Below are positions 16,965 to 27,299 of a DNA stretch of 64,000 nucleotides, in pieces (position 1 is the first letter of the stretch; every line of letters starts with the position of its first letter). Origin of the DNA: Pigmentiphaga litoralis. GTDB taxonomy: Bacteria > Pseudomonadota > Gammaproteobacteria > Burkholderiales > Burkholderiaceae_B. The notes beneath the pieces were generated by a model. The model worked only from the letters and a program-made list of their open reading frames with translations. It was not told the origin of the DNA and made no database searches. A program made the position numbers and the translations under genes. Location: assembly GCF_013408655.1 (NCBI RefSeq), contig NZ_JACCBP010000001.1, positions 1,922,001 through 1,986,000 on the forward strand, read 5' to 3'.

Positions 16965-19625
16965 ATGCAGGAACGCTACGCCCCTACCGAAGTCGAAACC
17001 GCCGCTCAACGCCACTGGGAAGCGACCAACGCCTACCTGGCCATCGAACACGCGACGCTGCCCGACGGGACGGAAAAGCCCAAGTTCTACGCCTGCTCGA
17101 TGCTGCCCTACCCCAGCGGCAAGCTGCACATGGGCCATGTGCGCAACTACACCATCAACGACGCCATGTACCGGCAGCTGCGCATGAAGGGCTACAACGT
17201 CCTCATGCCCATGGGCTGGGACGCGTTTGGCATGCCCGCCGAAAATGCCGCCATGAAGTCGCGCGTGCCGCCGGCCCAATGGACCTACGACAACATCGCC
17301 TACATGAAGAAGCAGATGAAGGCGATGGGGCTGGGCATCGACTGGTCGCGCGAAATGGCGGCCTGCGACCCCAAGTACTACAAGTGGAACCAGTGGCTGT
17401 TCCTGAAGATGCTGGAAAAGGGCATTGCCTACCGCAAGACGCAAACGGTCAACTGGGATCCGGTGGACCAGACGGTGCTGGCCAACGAACAGGTGATCGA
17501 TGGCCGCGGCTGGCGGTCGGGCGCGCTGGTCGAAAAGCGCGAGATCCCGGGCTACTACCTGCGCATTACCGACTACGCCGAGGAACTGTTGTCCCAGGTG
17601 CGTGACAACCTGACCGGCTGGCCCGAGCGCGTCCGCCTGATGCAGGAACACTGGATCGGCAAGAGCGAAGGCACCCGCTTTGCGTTTACGCACGACATCC
17701 GCGACGAATCCGGACAGCTGATCCAGGACGGCCGCCTGTACGTGTTCACGACACGCGCCGACACGATCATGGGCGTGACCTTCTGCGCCGTGGCGCCCGA
17801 ACATCCGCTGGCCACGCACGCCGCGCGCAACAACCCGGAACTGCAGGCCTTTATCGAAGCCTGCCGCCAGGGCGGCGTGACCGAAGCCGAAATGGCCACG
17901 CGCGAAAAAGAAGGCCTGCCCACCGGCCTGACCGTCAACCACCCCCTGACCGGCCAGCCGATCGACGTGTGGGTCGGCAACTATGTGCTCATGAGCTATG
18001 GCGACGGCGCCGTGATGGGCGTGCCCGCACACGACGAACGCGACTTCCTGTTTGCCAAGAAATACAACCTGCCGATCGCGCAGGTGGTGGCGGCTGAAGG
18101 CAAGGACTATTCGACCGACGCATGGCAGGAATGGTATGGCGATAAAAACGTCATCCGCACCATCAACTCGGGCAAGTACAACGGGCTGGACTACGTGCAC
18201 GCGGTCGACGCCGTGGCCGCCGACCTGTCGGCCAAGGGCCTGGGCGAAAAGCGCACCACCTTCCGCTTGCGGGACTGGGGCGTGTCGCGCCAGCGTTACT
18301 GGGGCACGCCGATCCCGATCATCCACTGCGAGACCTGCGGCACCGTGCCGGTGCCCGAAAAGGACTTGCCGGTGATCCTGCCCGAGCACCTGATTCCCGA
18401 CGGCAGCGGCAACCCGCTGGCCAAGTGCGAAGAATTCCTGAACGTCGACTGCCCCACCTGCGGCAAGCCGGCGCGCCGTGAAACCGACACGATGGACACC
18501 TTCGTGGACTCGTCGTGGTATTTCATGCGTTATACGTCGCCGGGCAACGACAGCGCGATGGTGGACGAACGCAACGATTACTGGATGCCGATGGACCAGT
18601 ACATCGGCGGCATCGAACACGCCGTGCTGCATCTGCTGTACGCGCGTTTCTGGACCAAAGTCATGCGTGACCTAGGCCTGGTCAAGTTCGACGAGCCCTT
18701 CGTCAAATTGCTGACGCAGGGCATGGTGCTGAACCACATCTACTCGCGCAAGGGCGCGACCGGCGGCATCGAATACTTCTGGCCCGAAGAGGTCGAGAAC
18801 GTGTACGACGCCAAGGGTGCGATCGTCGGCGCAACGCTGAAAAAAGACGGGTCGGCCGTGGAATACGGCGGCGTGGGCACGATGTCCAAGTCCAAGAACA
18901 ACGGTGTCGATCCGCAATCGCTGATCGACACCCAGGGCGCCGACACCGCGCGCCTGTTCGTGATGTTCGCCAGCCCGCCCGAGCAGACCCTGGAATGGTC
19001 GGGCGCGGGGGTGGATGGTTCGCACCGTTTCCTGAAGCGCCTGTGGTCGTTCTGCCATGCCAACGCGGGCCGAGTGGCCGCCGCGCAGGCCGCCGGCGCC
19101 ATCAGCGATTGGTCGCCTGCCGACAACGCCGTCAAGTCGCTGCGCCGCGACGTGCACGCGCTGCTCAAGCAGGCCGACTACGACTACCAGCGCATTCAGT
19201 ACAACACCGTGGTGTCGGCCGGCATGAAGCTGCTGAACACCCTGGACGACGCCAAGGTGGACGGCAAGTATGGCGACGCGGCGCTGGCCGAAGGCCTGCA
19301 GATCCTGCTGTCGGTGCTCTACCCCATCGTGCCGCACCTGACCTGGCACGCCTGGCGCGACCTGGGATTTGCCGACACCCGCGGCGACCTGCTCGACGCG
19401 GCCTGGCCGCAGGTGGACGAAGCGGCGCTGGTGACCGACGAAGTCGAACTGATGCTGCAGGTCAATGGCAAGTTGCGCGGTTCCTTGAGCGTGCCAAGCG
19501 CCGCTGACAAGGCCGCGATCGAAGCGCTGGCCGTCACCCATGAAGCGGTGACCCGATTCCTTGAAGGCCGCGCGCCAAAGCGGGTTATCGTCGTGCCGGG
19601 CAAACTCGTGAACGTGGTGGGATGA
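16965..19625 (+). CDS. leuS: leucyl-tRNA synthetase
   Basis: An 886-residue class I aminoacyl-tRNA synthetase that charges tRNA-Leu. The HIGH motif is in [19 protein letters not shown] and the KMSKS motif in [13 protein letters not shown]. The CP1 editing domain ([17 protein letters not shown] [12 protein letters not shown]) lies between them, and zinc-type CETCG and CPTCG motifs are near residues 455 and 495. Length is normal. It begins the leuS-lptE-holA run; its stop overlaps the lptE start. Core gene, identification certain. Confidence 0.98.
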   Translation: MQERYAPTEVETAAQRHWEATNAYLAIEHATLPDGTEKPKFYACSMLPYPSGKLHMGHVRNYTINDAMYRQLRMKGYNVLMPMGWDAFGMPAENAAMKSRVPPAQWTYDNIAYMKKQMKAMGLGIDWSREMAACDPKYYKWNQWLFLKMLEKGIAYRKTQTVNWDPVDQTVLANEQVIDGRGWRSGALVEKREIPGYYLRITDYAEELLSQVRDNLTGWPERVRLMQEHWIGKSEGTRFAFTHDIRDESGQLIQDGRLYVFTTRADTIMGVTFCAVAPEHPLATHAARNNPELQAFIEACRQGGVTEAEMATREKEGLPTGLTVNHPLTGQPIDVWVGNYVLMSYGDGAVMGVPAHDERDFLFAKKYNLPIAQVVAAEGKDYSTDAWQEWYGDKNVIRTINSGKYNGLDYVHAVDAVAADLSAKGLGEKRTTFRLRDWGVSRQRYWGTPIPIIHCETCGTVPVPEKDLPVILPEHLIPDGSGNPLAKCEEFLNVDCPTCGKPARRETDTMDTFVDSSWYFMRYTSPGNDSAMVDERNDYWMPMDQYIGGIEHAVLHLLYARFWTKVMRDLGLVKFDEPFVKLLTQGMVLNHIYSRKGATGGIEYFWPEEVENVYDAKGAIVGATLKKDGSAVEYGGVGTMSKSKNNGVDPQSLIDTQGADTARLFVMFASPPEQTLEWSGAGVDGSHRFLKRLWSFCHANAGRVAAAQAAGAISDWSPADNAVKSLRRDVHALLKQADYDYQRIQYNTVVSAGMKLLNTLDDAKVDGKYGDAALAEGLQILLSVLYPIVPHLTWHAWRDLGFADTRGDLLDAAWPQVDEAALVTDEVELMLQVNGKLRGSLSVPSAADKAAIEALAVTHEAVTRFLEGRAPKRVIVVPGKLVNVVG

Positions 19626-20179
19626 TGGACAGTCGCTCGACCTTGCAGGACTCCGGCTTTTTGACCGCAGGCATTGCCCCGGGCCGGCGGCGCGCGCTGC
19701 AGGCGCTGGGCGCCGTGGGCGTGATGGCGTTGCTGGGCGGCTGCGGCTTCGCGCTGCGTGGCACGGCCGACCTGCCGTTCAAGACGCTGTACGTCAACCT
19801 TGAAGACACGTCCGAACTCGGCGCGCAGTTGCGCCGCTACGTGCGCACCACCACCAGCACGCAGATCGTTGAAGACCCCAAGGCGGCCGAAGCGCAGTTG
19901 CAGGTGCTGTCCGACACGCGCGAACGCAGCGTGCTGTCGCTCGACGCGTCGGGCCGTGTCCGCGAATTCGAACTGCGGTATCTGTTCACGTTCCGTCTGC
20001 ACAATGGCAAGGGCTACGAATTCATCCAGCCCACCACCATCATGCTCAAGCGCGACCTGACCTTCAACGACGCGGCCACGCTCGCCAAAGAGTCGGAAGC
20101 GAACCTGCTGTATCGCGACATGCAGATGGAAGTCATCCAGCAGCTGCTGCGCCGCATGGCCGCGGTGGAGCCCGTCTGA
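19622..20179 (+). CDS. lptE: LPS-assembly lipoprotein LptE
   Basis: A 185-residue lipoprotein with lipobox LLGGC (Cys about residue 41) followed by [18 protein letters not shown], the standard LptE start. LptE plugs the LptD barrel and helps insert lipopolysaccharide into the outer leaflet of the outer membrane. The start ATG 19622 overlaps the leuS stop; ATG 19625 is possible too. The position between leuS and holA is the conserved proteobacterial arrangement. Confidence 0.93.
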   Translation: MMDSRSTLQDSGFLTAGIAPGRRRALQALGAVGVMALLGGCGFALRGTADLPFKTLYVNLEDTSELGAQLRRYVRTTTSTQIVEDPKAAEAQLQVLSDTRERSVLSLDASGRVREFELRYLFTFRLHNGKGYEFIQPTTIMLKRDLTFNDAATLAKESEANLLYRDMQMEVIQQLLRRMAAVEPV

Positions 20180-20255
20180 GCGTGCAGATGCTGCAGCATC
20201 GGGTCGTCGGCCAGCGTCAGGGCGCCTCCAGGCTTGCCTGCGCGGAGGCCTCGCC

Positions 20256-21293
20256 ATGGGCATGAGCTTGCGGCCCGAGCAGCTGCCCGCGCATCTTGAA
20301 CGGGCCGGCCAGTCGCTCGAAGCGCTGTACACCGTCACGGGTGACGAACCGTTGCTGGTGATCGAAGCCGGCGACCTGCTGCGCCAGGCGTCGCGCACGG
20401 CGGGCTATACCGAGCGCGACACCGTCGTGGCCGATGCCCGCAGCGACTGGAACACCCTGCTCAGCGCCAGCCAGTCGATTTCGCTGTTCGGGGACCGCCG
20501 GCTGCTGGAGCTCAAGATTCCGACTGGCAAGCCCGGTAAAACGGGCGGCGACGTGATCGCGCGGCTGGCCAAGCAGGCGCCGTCGCAGAAAGGCGATTGC
20601 GTCACCGTGGTCATGCTGCCCAAGCTGGATCGCACCACCAAGGCCTCGGCCTGGTTCACGGCGCTGACCACCCACGGTGTCGTGATCGATGTGCCGACCA
20701 TCGAGCGCCCTGCTCTGCCCGGCTGGATCGGCGAACGGCTGGGCCGGCAGAAGCAGCGGGCGCGGCCCGATGTGCTGCAATGGCTGGCCGACCGGGTGGA
20801 AGGCAACCTGCTGGCGGCGCACCAGGAAATCCTGAAGCTCGGCCTGCTGTATCCCGAAGGCGATCTGACCCTGGACGACGTGCAGGACGCGGTCATGAAC
20901 GTGGCCCGCTACGATGTCTTCAAGCTGCGCGACGCCATGCTGGCCGGCGACGCGCGCCGCGTGGTGCGCATGCTGGAAGGCCTGCGGGCCGAAGGCGAAG
21001 CCCTGCCGCTGGTGCTGTGGGCCGTGGGCGAAGAAATCCGCTTGCTGGCGCGGCTGGCCCAGGCGGGGCAGCAAGGCCAGAGCGTGCCGGCGCTGATGCG
21101 CACGTTGCGCTTTTACGGCACCCACGAACAGCTGGCCAACCAGGCGCTGCGGCGCGTGCCGGCGCAGGCCTGGCCGGCGGCGGTGCGCCACGCGCACGAT
21201 GTGGACAAGATCATCAAGGGCCTGCGGGTTCCCGGACGGCTGTCCGACCCCTGGCACGAAGTCACGCGGCTGGCCCTGCGCGTGGCTGCGTAA
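20256..21293 (+). CDS. holA: DNA polymerase III delta subunit
   Basis: A 345-residue clamp-loader delta subunit: [15 protein letters not shown] at the start, the inactive AAA+ fold with [20 protein letters not shown], and C-terminal [17 protein letters not shown]. Delta opens the beta clamp ring during loading. The start is 20256 or 20262, both ATG. It lies 76 bases after lptE, and proA follows after 26 bases. Confidence 0.95.
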   Translation: MGMSLRPEQLPAHLERAGQSLEALYTVTGDEPLLVIEAGDLLRQASRTAGYTERDTVVADARSDWNTLLSASQSISLFGDRRLLELKIPTGKPGKTGGDVIARLAKQAPSQKGDCVTVVMLPKLDRTTKASAWFTALTTHGVVIDVPTIERPALPGWIGERLGRQKQRARPDVLQWLADRVEGNLLAAHQEILKLGLLYPEGDLTLDDVQDAVMNVARYDVFKLRDAMLAGDARRVVRMLEGLRAEGEALPLVLWAVGEEIRLLARLAQAGQQGQSVPALMRTLRFYGTHEQLANQALRRVPAQAWPAAVRHAHDVDKIIKGLRVPGRLSDPWHEVTRLALRVAA

Positions 21294-21319
21294 CACCCTA
21301 CCCGGCGTTTTTTTTCACC

Positions 21320-22591
21320 ATGCAATCGAATGATTTGAACGACACCCTTCAGCGCGTCGGCGAGCAGGCTCGCCGTGCCGCGCGCGCCCTGGCCCGTGCC
21401 GACGGCGCCGCCAAGGCCGCCGCCCTGCGCGCGATGGCGCAGGGCCTGCGCACCCACGCCGCGTGGCTGCAGGAAGAAAACCGCAAGGATCTGGACGCCG
21501 CCCGCGCCAATCAGCTGGAAGCGGCACTGCTGGACCGCCTGACCCTGTCGGACCGCGCGCTGGAACTGATGGCCACCGGGCTGGAACAGATCGCCGCCAT
21601 GCCGGACCCGGTCGGCGAACTGACCGACACCCGCATCCGCCCCAACGGCATGCAGATCGCCCGCATGCGCGTGCCGATCGGCGTGATCGGCATCATCTAC
21701 GAATCGCGGCCGAATGTGACCATCGACGCGGCTGCCCTGTGCATCAAGTCGGGCAACGCAGCCATTCTGCGCGGCGGCTCGGAAGCCTTCCATTCCAACA
21801 CCGCCCTGGGCAAGATCGTGCAGGACGGCCTGGCCGCCGCCGGCTTGCCGCTGCACGGCGTGCAGATGGTCCCGACCACCGACCGCGCGGCGGTAGGCAT
21901 CCTGGTCACCATGACGGAACACGTGGACGTGATCGTGCCGCGCGGCGGCAAGGGCCTGATCCAAAGGCTGTCGAAAGAAGCGCGGGTGCCGATGATCAAG
22001 CACCTGGATGGCATCTGCCATGTGTACGTGGATCGGGATGCCGACTTGCGCAAGGCGCACACGATCGCGATCAACGCCAAGACCTACCGATATGGGATTT
22101 GCGGCGCGATGGAAACGCTGCTGGTGCACGAAGCGGTGGCGCCCGCCTTCCTGCCCGAGGTGGCGGCCGCGTTTGCGACACACGGCGTGGAGCTGCGCGG
22201 CTGTGAGCGCACACTTTCCGTGCTGCCAGGCATTGCAGCGGCCACGGCTGAAGACTGGGACACCGAATACCTAGCGCCTATCCTGGCTGTCCGGGTCGTG
22301 ACGTCGCTGGACGATGCCATCGACCATATCGAGACGCATGGGTCGGGCCACACCGACGCCATCGTGACCGAGCAGATCGGCGCCGCGCGCCGTTTCCAGC
22401 GCGAAGTCGACTCCAGCTCGGTCTATGTGAATCTGCCGACCTGCTTTGCGGACGGCTTCGAGTATGGCCTGGGCGCCGAAATCGGCATTTCGACCAACAA
22501 GCTGCATGCGCGCGGGCCGGTCGGGCTGGAAGGCCTGACCACGCTCAAGTGGGTGCTGTCCGGCGACGCGCAGACGCGCGGCACGCCGTAG
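21320..22591 (+). CDS. proA: gamma-glutamyl phosphate reductase (glutamate-5-semialdehyde dehydrogenase)
   Basis: A 423-residue member of the aldehyde dehydrogenase superfamily that makes glutamate 5-semialdehyde for proline synthesis. Typical segments are [33 protein letters not shown], the catalytic cysteine in [13 protein letters not shown], and C-terminal [18 protein letters not shown]. An open frame extends far upstream inside holA, but ATG 21320 starts the family N-terminus ([20 protein letters not shown]). ATG follows a T-rich stretch without an obvious ribosome site, so it may depend on coupling to holA. Confidence 0.96.
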   Translation: MQSNDLNDTLQRVGEQARRAARALARADGAAKAAALRAMAQGLRTHAAWLQEENRKDLDAARANQLEAALLDRLTLSDRALELMATGLEQIAAMPDPVGELTDTRIRPNGMQIARMRVPIGVIGIIYESRPNVTIDAAALCIKSGNAAILRGGSEAFHSNTALGKIVQDGLAAAGLPLHGVQMVPTTDRAAVGILVTMTEHVDVIVPRGGKGLIQRLSKEARVPMIKHLDGICHVYVDRDADLRKAHTIAINAKTYRYGICGAMETLLVHEAVAPAFLPEVAAAFATHGVELRGCERTLSVLPGIAAATAEDWDTEYLAPILAVRVVTSLDDAIDHIETHGSGHTDAIVTEQIGAARRFQREVDSSSVYVNLPTCFADGFEYGLGAEIGISTNKLHARGPVGLEGLTTLKWVLSGDAQTRGTP

Positions 22592-22618
22592 CCCGCCTCA
22601 CTTTTTCAGGAATTCGCC

Positions 22619-23041
22619 ATGTTGTGGGTCAAAGCCTTTCACATCCTGTTTGTTGCGTCCTGGTTCGCCGGGCTGTTCTACCTGCCCCGCATCTTTGTGA
22701 ACCTGGCGCAGGAAACGCAGCCGGCCGTGGTGTCCCGCCTGCTGCTGATGGCACGCAAGCTGTATCGCTTCACGTCCATCCTGTCGGTGCCCGCCGTGCT
22801 GCTTGGGCTGTGGCTCTACCTGGGCTATGGTATCGGGAAGGGCCCCGGCAATGGCTGGATGCACGCCAAGCTGGCGGTGGTCGTGCTGACCATCGGCTAC
22901 CACCACGCCTGTGGCAGCCTGCTCCGCAAATTCGAAGCCGGCCGCAATGTGCGGTCGCATGTGTTCTACCGCTGGTTCAACGAAGTGCCCGTGCTGTTGC
23001 TGCTGGCCGCCGTGATCTTCGTGGTCGTCAAACCTTTCTAA
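22619..23041 (+). CDS. hemJ: HemJ/CopD-family membrane protein, probable protoporphyrinogen IX oxidase
   Basis: A 140-residue protein with four hydrophobic segments and the HemJ-type start KAFHILFVASWFAGLFYLPR. Residues H8, R24 and K84 (in MHAKLA) match positions conserved in HemJ, which converts protoporphyrinogen IX to protoporphyrin IX in the inner membrane. HemJ replaces HemG/HemY in many proteobacteria. Databases often label such proteins CopD or UPF0093. The ATG is 28 bases after the proA stop with TTTCAGGAA as ribosome site. Confidence 0.85.
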   Translation: MLWVKAFHILFVASWFAGLFYLPRIFVNLAQETQPAVVSRLLLMARKLYRFTSILSVPAVLLGLWLYLGYGIGKGPGNGWMHAKLAVVVLTIGYHHACGSLLRKFEAGRNVRSHVFYRWFNEVPVLLLLAAVIFVVVKPF

Positions 23042-23052
23042 TTGGTCTTATT

Positions 23053-24948
23053 TTGTCCGACACCCCTCCGCGCAAGAAGATTTCCCTGAACCCGGCCGGT
23101 CGCGCGCCCGCCGACGCTTCGCCGCGGCCGGACGACGGCCGCAGCCGCTCCGGCCCGCGCGCGCGGCGCGTGGTGCAGGCGGCGCTGGAAAGCGGCAAGG
23201 CGCGCCGGCTGGAACGCGGCGAGCCCGGCCAGGGTGATCGCGCTGACCGCGGTGATGGCGCTCCCGGCCGTGACGCCGGACGCCCGGACCGCGCCGAGGG
23301 GCCGCGGATGTCGGATCGCTTTCCGGAGCGATCGTCGGAACGATCGTCGGAACGTTCAGACCCCGCCGCGGCCGGCGCAAGGTCCCCGTCGGCACGTCCT
23401 CCGGCGGCAGCAGGCGGCCGTTCCGGCGAAGGCCGGGCCGCTGCACCTCGATCCGGTGGCGACCGACCCTATTCTGATCGCGGTGATCGTTCAGCCGGCG
23501 GCCGCCCTGGCGAAGGCCGGTCCGCCGGGGCGTCGTCTTCCGGCAACCCGAACGCCCGCGAACGCCGCCCGACCTACCGTTCCACCGAACCCGAACAGGA
23601 CCTGAGCGTCGCCGCCCATGAAGGCGACCGTTCGGTCGGCGATACCACGTCGCGCGCCGCCCGCCCCACCATGGACGCCGGCCGCGGCGCGCCGGGTGCG
23701 CAACGCGGCGGGTTCCGCCCGCGTAATTCGCCGTCGCGCACGGCTCCGCCACCGTCCACGGCCCAGGCCGAAGCCGTCGCGGCCCGCGCCAAGCCGGGCG
23801 TCGAAATCTTTCCGGTGTTCGCACCCTGCCCGCAAGGCCTGGAAGGCGTGCTGGTCGATGAATTGAAGGGCCTCGGTTTTGCCGACGCCTGGGCCGGCCG
23901 CGCCGGCGCCCATTTCACGGCCGACTGGACCGAAGTCATGCGGGTCAACCTGCAATCGCGTCTGGCGACCCGCATTCTGGTGCAGGTCAACTACGGCACC
24001 GTCCACACCGAAGACGACCTGCTGGAACTGGCCCGCGCTACCCCGTGGGAACGCTGGTTCGGCGCCGAACAGACCCTGCGTGTCGACACCTCGGCCGTCC
24101 GCAGCCCGATGAAAAGCCTGCAGTTCTGCAACCTGCGGGCCAAGGATGGCATTTGCGACCGCCTGCGCGATCGCGAAGGCGAACGGCCCAGCATCGACAC
24201 CGTGCGCCCCGACGCCCGCGTCCATGTCTTCCTGTCCGAAACGACCGCCACGCTCTACCTGGATACGTCGGGCGAAAGCCTGTTCAAACGCGGCTGGCGT
24301 CTGGACAAGGGCGAAGCGCCCCTGCGCGAAAACCTGGCGGCCGGCCTGCTCGCGTTGTCGGGCTGGCGCATCGACAGCCCGCTGCTCGACCCCTTCTGCG
24401 GAAGCGGCACCATCGTGATCGAAGCCGCCTTGAAGGCGCTGAACGTGCCGCCCGGCATCAGCCGCCCATTTGCGTTCGAACGGCTGCGCGGCCACCAGGA
24501 ATGGCGCTGGCGCGACCTGAAGGAAGACGCCCGCGCCCACATCCTGCCCAAGCTGCCCATGCAGCTGGCCGGCGCCGACATCGACGAACGTGCGATCGCC
24601 GCTGCTCGCGACAACGCCAATCGGGCCGGCCTGACCGAAGACGCCGTCTACTTCGAAGTGGCCGACGCGCGCGATACCTGCCCGCTGGACGAGCAGGTGG
24701 GCTGGATCATCACCAACCCGCCGTATGGCGAACGACTCGACGTGGAAACGGACACGCAGCTCTGGACCGAGTGGGCGTCCACGCTCAAGCGCGAATTCGG
24801 CGGCTGGCAGATGCACATGATCACCAACGACCTGGACCTGCCGAAAAAGCTGCGTCTGAACCCGTCGCGCCGCACGCCGCTGTACAACGGCGCGCTGGAA
24901 TGCCGCCTGTTCGGCTTCGAGCTGGTCGCGGGCGGCTTCCGCCGCTAG
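23053..24948 (+). CDS. THUMP-domain class I SAM-dependent RNA methyltransferase with long disordered N-terminus
   Basis: The catalytic half (about residues 250-631) has a THUMP region (FPVFAPCPQGLEGVLVDELK onward), a SAM-binding LLDPFCGSGTIVIEAAL motif and the N6/N2-type catalytic NPPYG, matching the RlmL N-terminal half/YpsC family that methylates guanine N2 in 23S rRNA. The first 245 residues are low-complexity and rich in Arg, Gly, Ser, Asp and Pro (RSGEGR, RSGGDRPYSDRGDRS, ERSSERSSERS), hence disordered and possibly RNA-binding. The start is uncertain: TTG 23053 (LSDTPPRKKISLNPAGR) leaves only 11 bases after hemJ, while ATG 23308 has a strong GAGGGG ribosome site and would give 546 residues. 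Confidence 0.88.
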   Translation: MSDTPPRKKISLNPAGRAPADASPRPDDGRSRSGPRARRVVQAALESGKARRLERGEPGQGDRADRGDGAPGRDAGRPDRAEGPRMSDRFPERSSERSSERSDPAAAGARSPSARPPAAAGGRSGEGRAAAPRSGGDRPYSDRGDRSAGGRPGEGRSAGASSSGNPNARERRPTYRSTEPEQDLSVAAHEGDRSVGDTTSRAARPTMDAGRGAPGAQRGGFRPRNSPSRTAPPPSTAQAEAVAARAKPGVEIFPVFAPCPQGLEGVLVDELKGLGFADAWAGRAGAHFTADWTEVMRVNLQSRLATRILVQVNYGTVHTEDDLLELARATPWERWFGAEQTLRVDTSAVRSPMKSLQFCNLRAKDGICDRLRDREGERPSIDTVRPDARVHVFLSETTATLYLDTSGESLFKRGWRLDKGEAPLRENLAAGLLALSGWRIDSPLLDPFCGSGTIVIEAALKALNVPPGISRPFAFERLRGHQEWRWRDLKEDARAHILPKLPMQLAGADIDERAIAAARDNANRAGLTEDAVYFEVADARDTCPLDEQVGWIITNPPYGERLDVETDTQLWTEWASTLKREFGGWQMHMITNDLDLPKKLRLNPSRRTPLYNGALECRLFGFELVAGGFRR

Positions 24949-24963
24949 GGCGTTCGACCGTCC

Positions 24964-25746
24964 ATGGACCTGCGTTATCTGCTGAAGATGCTGGCGCTGC
25001 CGCCAGGCTGCCTGCTGCTCGTGCTGCTGCTGGCCTGGCTGTTCCGGCGCCGCCTGCCCAGGCTGGCCTCGCTCCTGTTCCTGGGCAGCGTCGCCATGCT
25101 GTGGATGCTGTCCACCCCCTGGTTCGTGGAATGGGGCGGCCGCCGCCTGGAAACCGATGCCCCGCTGCCCGCGGCGTCCTGGCCTGCCCTGGCGGGACGG
25201 GCCGATGCCATTGTTGTGCTGGGCGCCGGCCGGCGAGAGTCCGATCCGGGCTGGGGCAAGGACGTGGCCGGCATCTACAGCACCGAACGGGTGCGCTACG
25301 GCGCCCGCATCGCCAAGTCCAGCGACCTGCCGGTGCTGGTGTCAGGCGGCAAGGTCTGGGAAGACGACAGCCACCCCAGCGAAGCCGACCTGATGGCCGA
25401 GGTCTTCGAGCAGGATCACCAGCAAGCCGTGCGCTGGCGCGAAGGCAACAGCCGCACCACTCAGGAAAACGCCGAGCGCAGCTGGGCCCTTCTGGAGCCG
25501 GAAGGCAAGACACGCATCGTCCTGGTGACGCAGGCCTGGCATATGCCCCGCGCCCGCCGGCTGTTCCTGCAACAGGGCTTTACGGTGATCCCGGCGCCCA
25601 TGGGCTACCTCAGCGCGCCCAACGGCCGCCCCTTCTATGGGCTGCTGCCCGACGCCAACTCCTTTTCGAACAGCGTGCTCATCGTTCATGAGGGTCTGGG
25701 CGCCTGGCTGTACGCCCACGCGCCGTCATTCGCCAGCTCTCGCTAG
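24964..25746 (+). CDS. YdcF/ElyC-family (DUF218) membrane protein
   Basis: A 260-residue protein with two N-terminal membrane segments (residues 8-27 and 33-50) followed by a DUF218 domain: ADAIVVLGAGRRE, LPVLVSGGKVWEDDS, EGNSRTTQENAERS and VTQAWHMPRARRLF. E. coli ElyC shares this build and supports peptidoglycan precursor (undecaprenyl carrier) metabolism at the envelope. The precise function is unproven for most members. It starts 15 bases after the methyltransferase gene and is probably co-transcribed. Confidence 0.85.
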   Translation: MDLRYLLKMLALPPGCLLLVLLLAWLFRRRLPRLASLLFLGSVAMLWMLSTPWFVEWGGRRLETDAPLPAASWPALAGRADAIVVLGAGRRESDPGWGKDVAGIYSTERVRYGARIAKSSDLPVLVSGGKVWEDDSHPSEADLMAEVFEQDHQQAVRWREGNSRTTQENAERSWALLEPEGKTRIVLVTQAWHMPRARRLFLQQGFTVIPAPMGYLSAPNGRPFYGLLPDANSFSNSVLIVHEGLGAWLYAHAPSFASSR

Positions 25747-25838
25747 GCCTGGCGAGCACCGATGTGGCGCATCAGCCGCATGTTTGTGGTGCAAGCAACA
25801 CAAAACCCCGCATTCTTGACAGGTTCCTGAACCAAGGC

Positions 25839-25867
25839 TTGCTCTCGTCTAGGGTTTGCCCTAATAT
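25839..25867 (+). promoter_or_regulatory. sigma-70 promoter of the small orphan gene, with repeated TAGGG/CCTAGG elements
   Basis: TTGCTC (25839-25844), 17 bases, TAATAT (25862-25867). Between and after these hexamers the sequence repeats short TAGGG, CCCTA and CCTAGG units: AGGGTTTGCCCT, TAGGGTTATTCCCTA, and two CTAGGTGA copies, up to about 25900. The dense overlapping inverted repeats suggest a protein-binding site or a structured leader. Confidence 0.55.
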
Positions 25868-25922
25868 AGGGTTATTCCCTAGGTGATTACTCCTAGGTGA
25901 AAACCCCAGACGGAGCAATACC

Positions 25923-26114
25923 ATGAACTACGTTCAAGAAAGCAAGTTGACTGACACTCTCGAACGCGAACTGGTCCGCAACGAACTGGCCAACGGACAT
26001 GCCGCCCCGCAACCTTTCGCTTTTGTCACGAAAGTCGCGATGGCATTCATTTCCACGATGGCTGATTTGAAGTCGATCGCGCGCAAGCAAGACGTGCAGT
26101 ACGCAAATGGCTAA
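25923..26114 (+). CDS. small protein of unknown function (63 residues)
   Basis: The product MNYVQESKLTDTLERELVRN continues into an alanine-rich hydrophobic stretch (AFVTKVAMAFISTMADL) that could form one amphipathic or membrane helix, ending in a polar tail. I do not recognise the family. That it is a real gene is supported by a good promoter 55 bases upstream, a GACGGAGCAA ribosome site before the ATG, and a strong terminator 26 bases after the stop: a self-contained unit. Confidence 0.7.
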   Translation: MNYVQESKLTDTLERELVRNELANGHAAPQPFAFVTKVAMAFISTMADLKSIARKQDVQYANG

Positions 26115-26140
26115 GCTGTTTCGCTAGCTGTAAAAAAGAG

Positions 26141-26175
26141 AGGGCGAACCTGTAAAGGTGTCGCCCTTTGTTTTG
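26141..26175 (+). terminator. rho-independent terminator of the small orphan gene
   Basis: AGGGCGA-ACCT, loop GTAA, AGGT-G-TCGCCCT, then TTTGTTTT. An 11-pair stem with one bulged G and a T-rich tail. Confidence 0.85.
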
Positions 26176-26244
26176 CCCGCTCGAAATGCATGACTCAGGA
26201 TCCGAGCGGACGTCAGGCCGTGGTGCCGACAGGTCATCTCAACC

Positions 26245-26274
26245 GTCAACGCCGGGCCTGCCTGCCGCGTTGAC
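26245..26274 (-). terminator. inverted repeat immediately after azurin, possible transcription end
   Basis: GTCAACGC (26245-26252) and GCGTTGAC (26267-26274) are perfect 8-bp arms around a 14-base GC-rich loop, directly abutting the azurin stop codon. There is no T-run, so it may only protect the mRNA 3' end or act with Rho. Confidence 0.45.
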
Positions 26275-26733
26275 TCAGTTCAGCGTCAACTCGCCCTTCA
26301 TGATCGCCCAGTGTCCCGGAAACGAGCAGAAGTAGGCGTACTTTTCGCCGGCTTTCAGCTTGCTCACGTCAAACGTGACCGAGTCCTTCTCGCCACCGCC
26401 AATGACTTTGGTGTGCGCAATCACGCGCGCGTCGCCCGGCTTGACGTAATCCTTGTCCAGCCCCGCCGACATGCCGTCGGTCGCCACCTTCTGCATGTCC
26501 GCCTGGGTCGTCAGCACCCAGTTGTGACCCATCGATGCCTTGGGCAGCTTGCCCGGGTGCGTCAGATTGACCGTGAACTGCTTGCAGCTCTTGTCGACCG
26601 CAATGGTCTTGGTGTTGAACTGCATGGCATCGTTGCCCTGGACCTCGACCGAGCAGGACGCGGCAGCCGAAGCCAGCCCGGGCACTGCAATGGCGCCCAT
26701 CAGCGCGATACCGGCAATAAGGTGTTTCTTCAT
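26275..26733 (-). CDS. azu: azurin (type I blue copper protein)
   Basis: A 152-residue precursor with a 24-residue Sec signal ending ASA-AASC. All azurin copper ligands are present: G69 and H70 (MGHNWVL), C136 (YFCSFPGH), H141 and M145 (HWAIMKG). The disulfide pair C27 and C50 is also there. With an offset of 24 these are exactly G45, H46, C112, H117, M121, C3 and C26 of mature azurin. It shuttles electrons in the periplasm, for example to nitrite reductase or in stress responses. An AGGAAGAG ribosome site precedes ATG 26733. It stands alone. Confidence 0.97.
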   Translation of the reverse strand: MKKHLIAGIALMGAIAVPGLASAAASCSVEVQGNDAMQFNTKTIAVDKSCKQFTVNLTHPGKLPKASMGHNWVLTTQADMQKVATDGMSAGLDKDYVKPGDARVIAHTKVIGGGEKDSVTFDVSKLKAGEKYAYFCSFPGHWAIMKGELTLN

Positions 26734-26892
26734 GGTGATTCACTCTTCCTGATGACAAGCGAAGCCCATCATACTTGACCGCTCCAGAAGCACGGTCATG
26801 CCACGGCTTCATCGACTCTTCATCTCACACCAAGGTGGTCTTCAGGCGCGCCCACGAAACTTGAGGTCAAGCTTCGTCAGTGGAATTGATCG

Positions 26893-27201
26893 ATGATTAT
26901 GTCTTGCCCTTGGGCCATCGTGTACCGAGCCTTCTGCTCCATTGGTGCGCCTCTTCCCCCCTTGGGAACTTTCAGCGATCGACTACCGCTTCTTTGGTGG
27001 CTTCGCGGTGTGTCCGAACTGCTTTGGACAGGATTGTTCGCAGCGTCGATGTTTTTCTGCTTCTACATGACCTATGCCATCTTCATGCGCGTGTGTAGCG
27101 TTTCCGGAAAAACTCGGGCAATGCTTGATCGCGCAAGCCGCATCGGTCTTCCGGCCATCTCTTTATATGCAGGGTGGACCTTACAAGACAGTTTGACCTG
27201 A
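26893..27201 (+). CDS. possible small membrane protein, perhaps a LysE/RhtB-like C-terminal remnant
   Basis: This 566-base gap between azurin and the acylase holds one open frame of 102 residues. It contains a strong hydrophobic helix (ELLWTGLFAASMFFCFYMTY), a basic loop (SGKTRAMLDRASRIG) and a second short hydrophobic stretch (LPAISLYAGWTL). That order resembles the last part of LysE/RhtB exporters, but the rest of such a protein is absent, so this may be a degraded gene or chance. The rest of the gap shows nothing else I can name. Low confidence. Confidence 0.3.
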   Translation: MIMSCPWAIVYRAFCSIGAPLPPLGTFSDRLPLLWWLRGVSELLWTGLFAASMFFCFYMTYAIFMRVCSVSGKTRAMLDRASRIGLPAISLYAGWTLQDSLT

Positions 27202-27299
27202 TCGGGCACGCCACTTCATCAGATCTTCATGTTCGGATCAGCCCGGCTTCAGGTGACGGCGGCAGACTTCATCGCCTTCACAACCGATGCGAGCCATCC

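Noticed and set aside
16875..18632. 585-residue open frame opposite leuS
   Set aside because: His/Arg/Gly/Val-rich shadow of a certain core gene.
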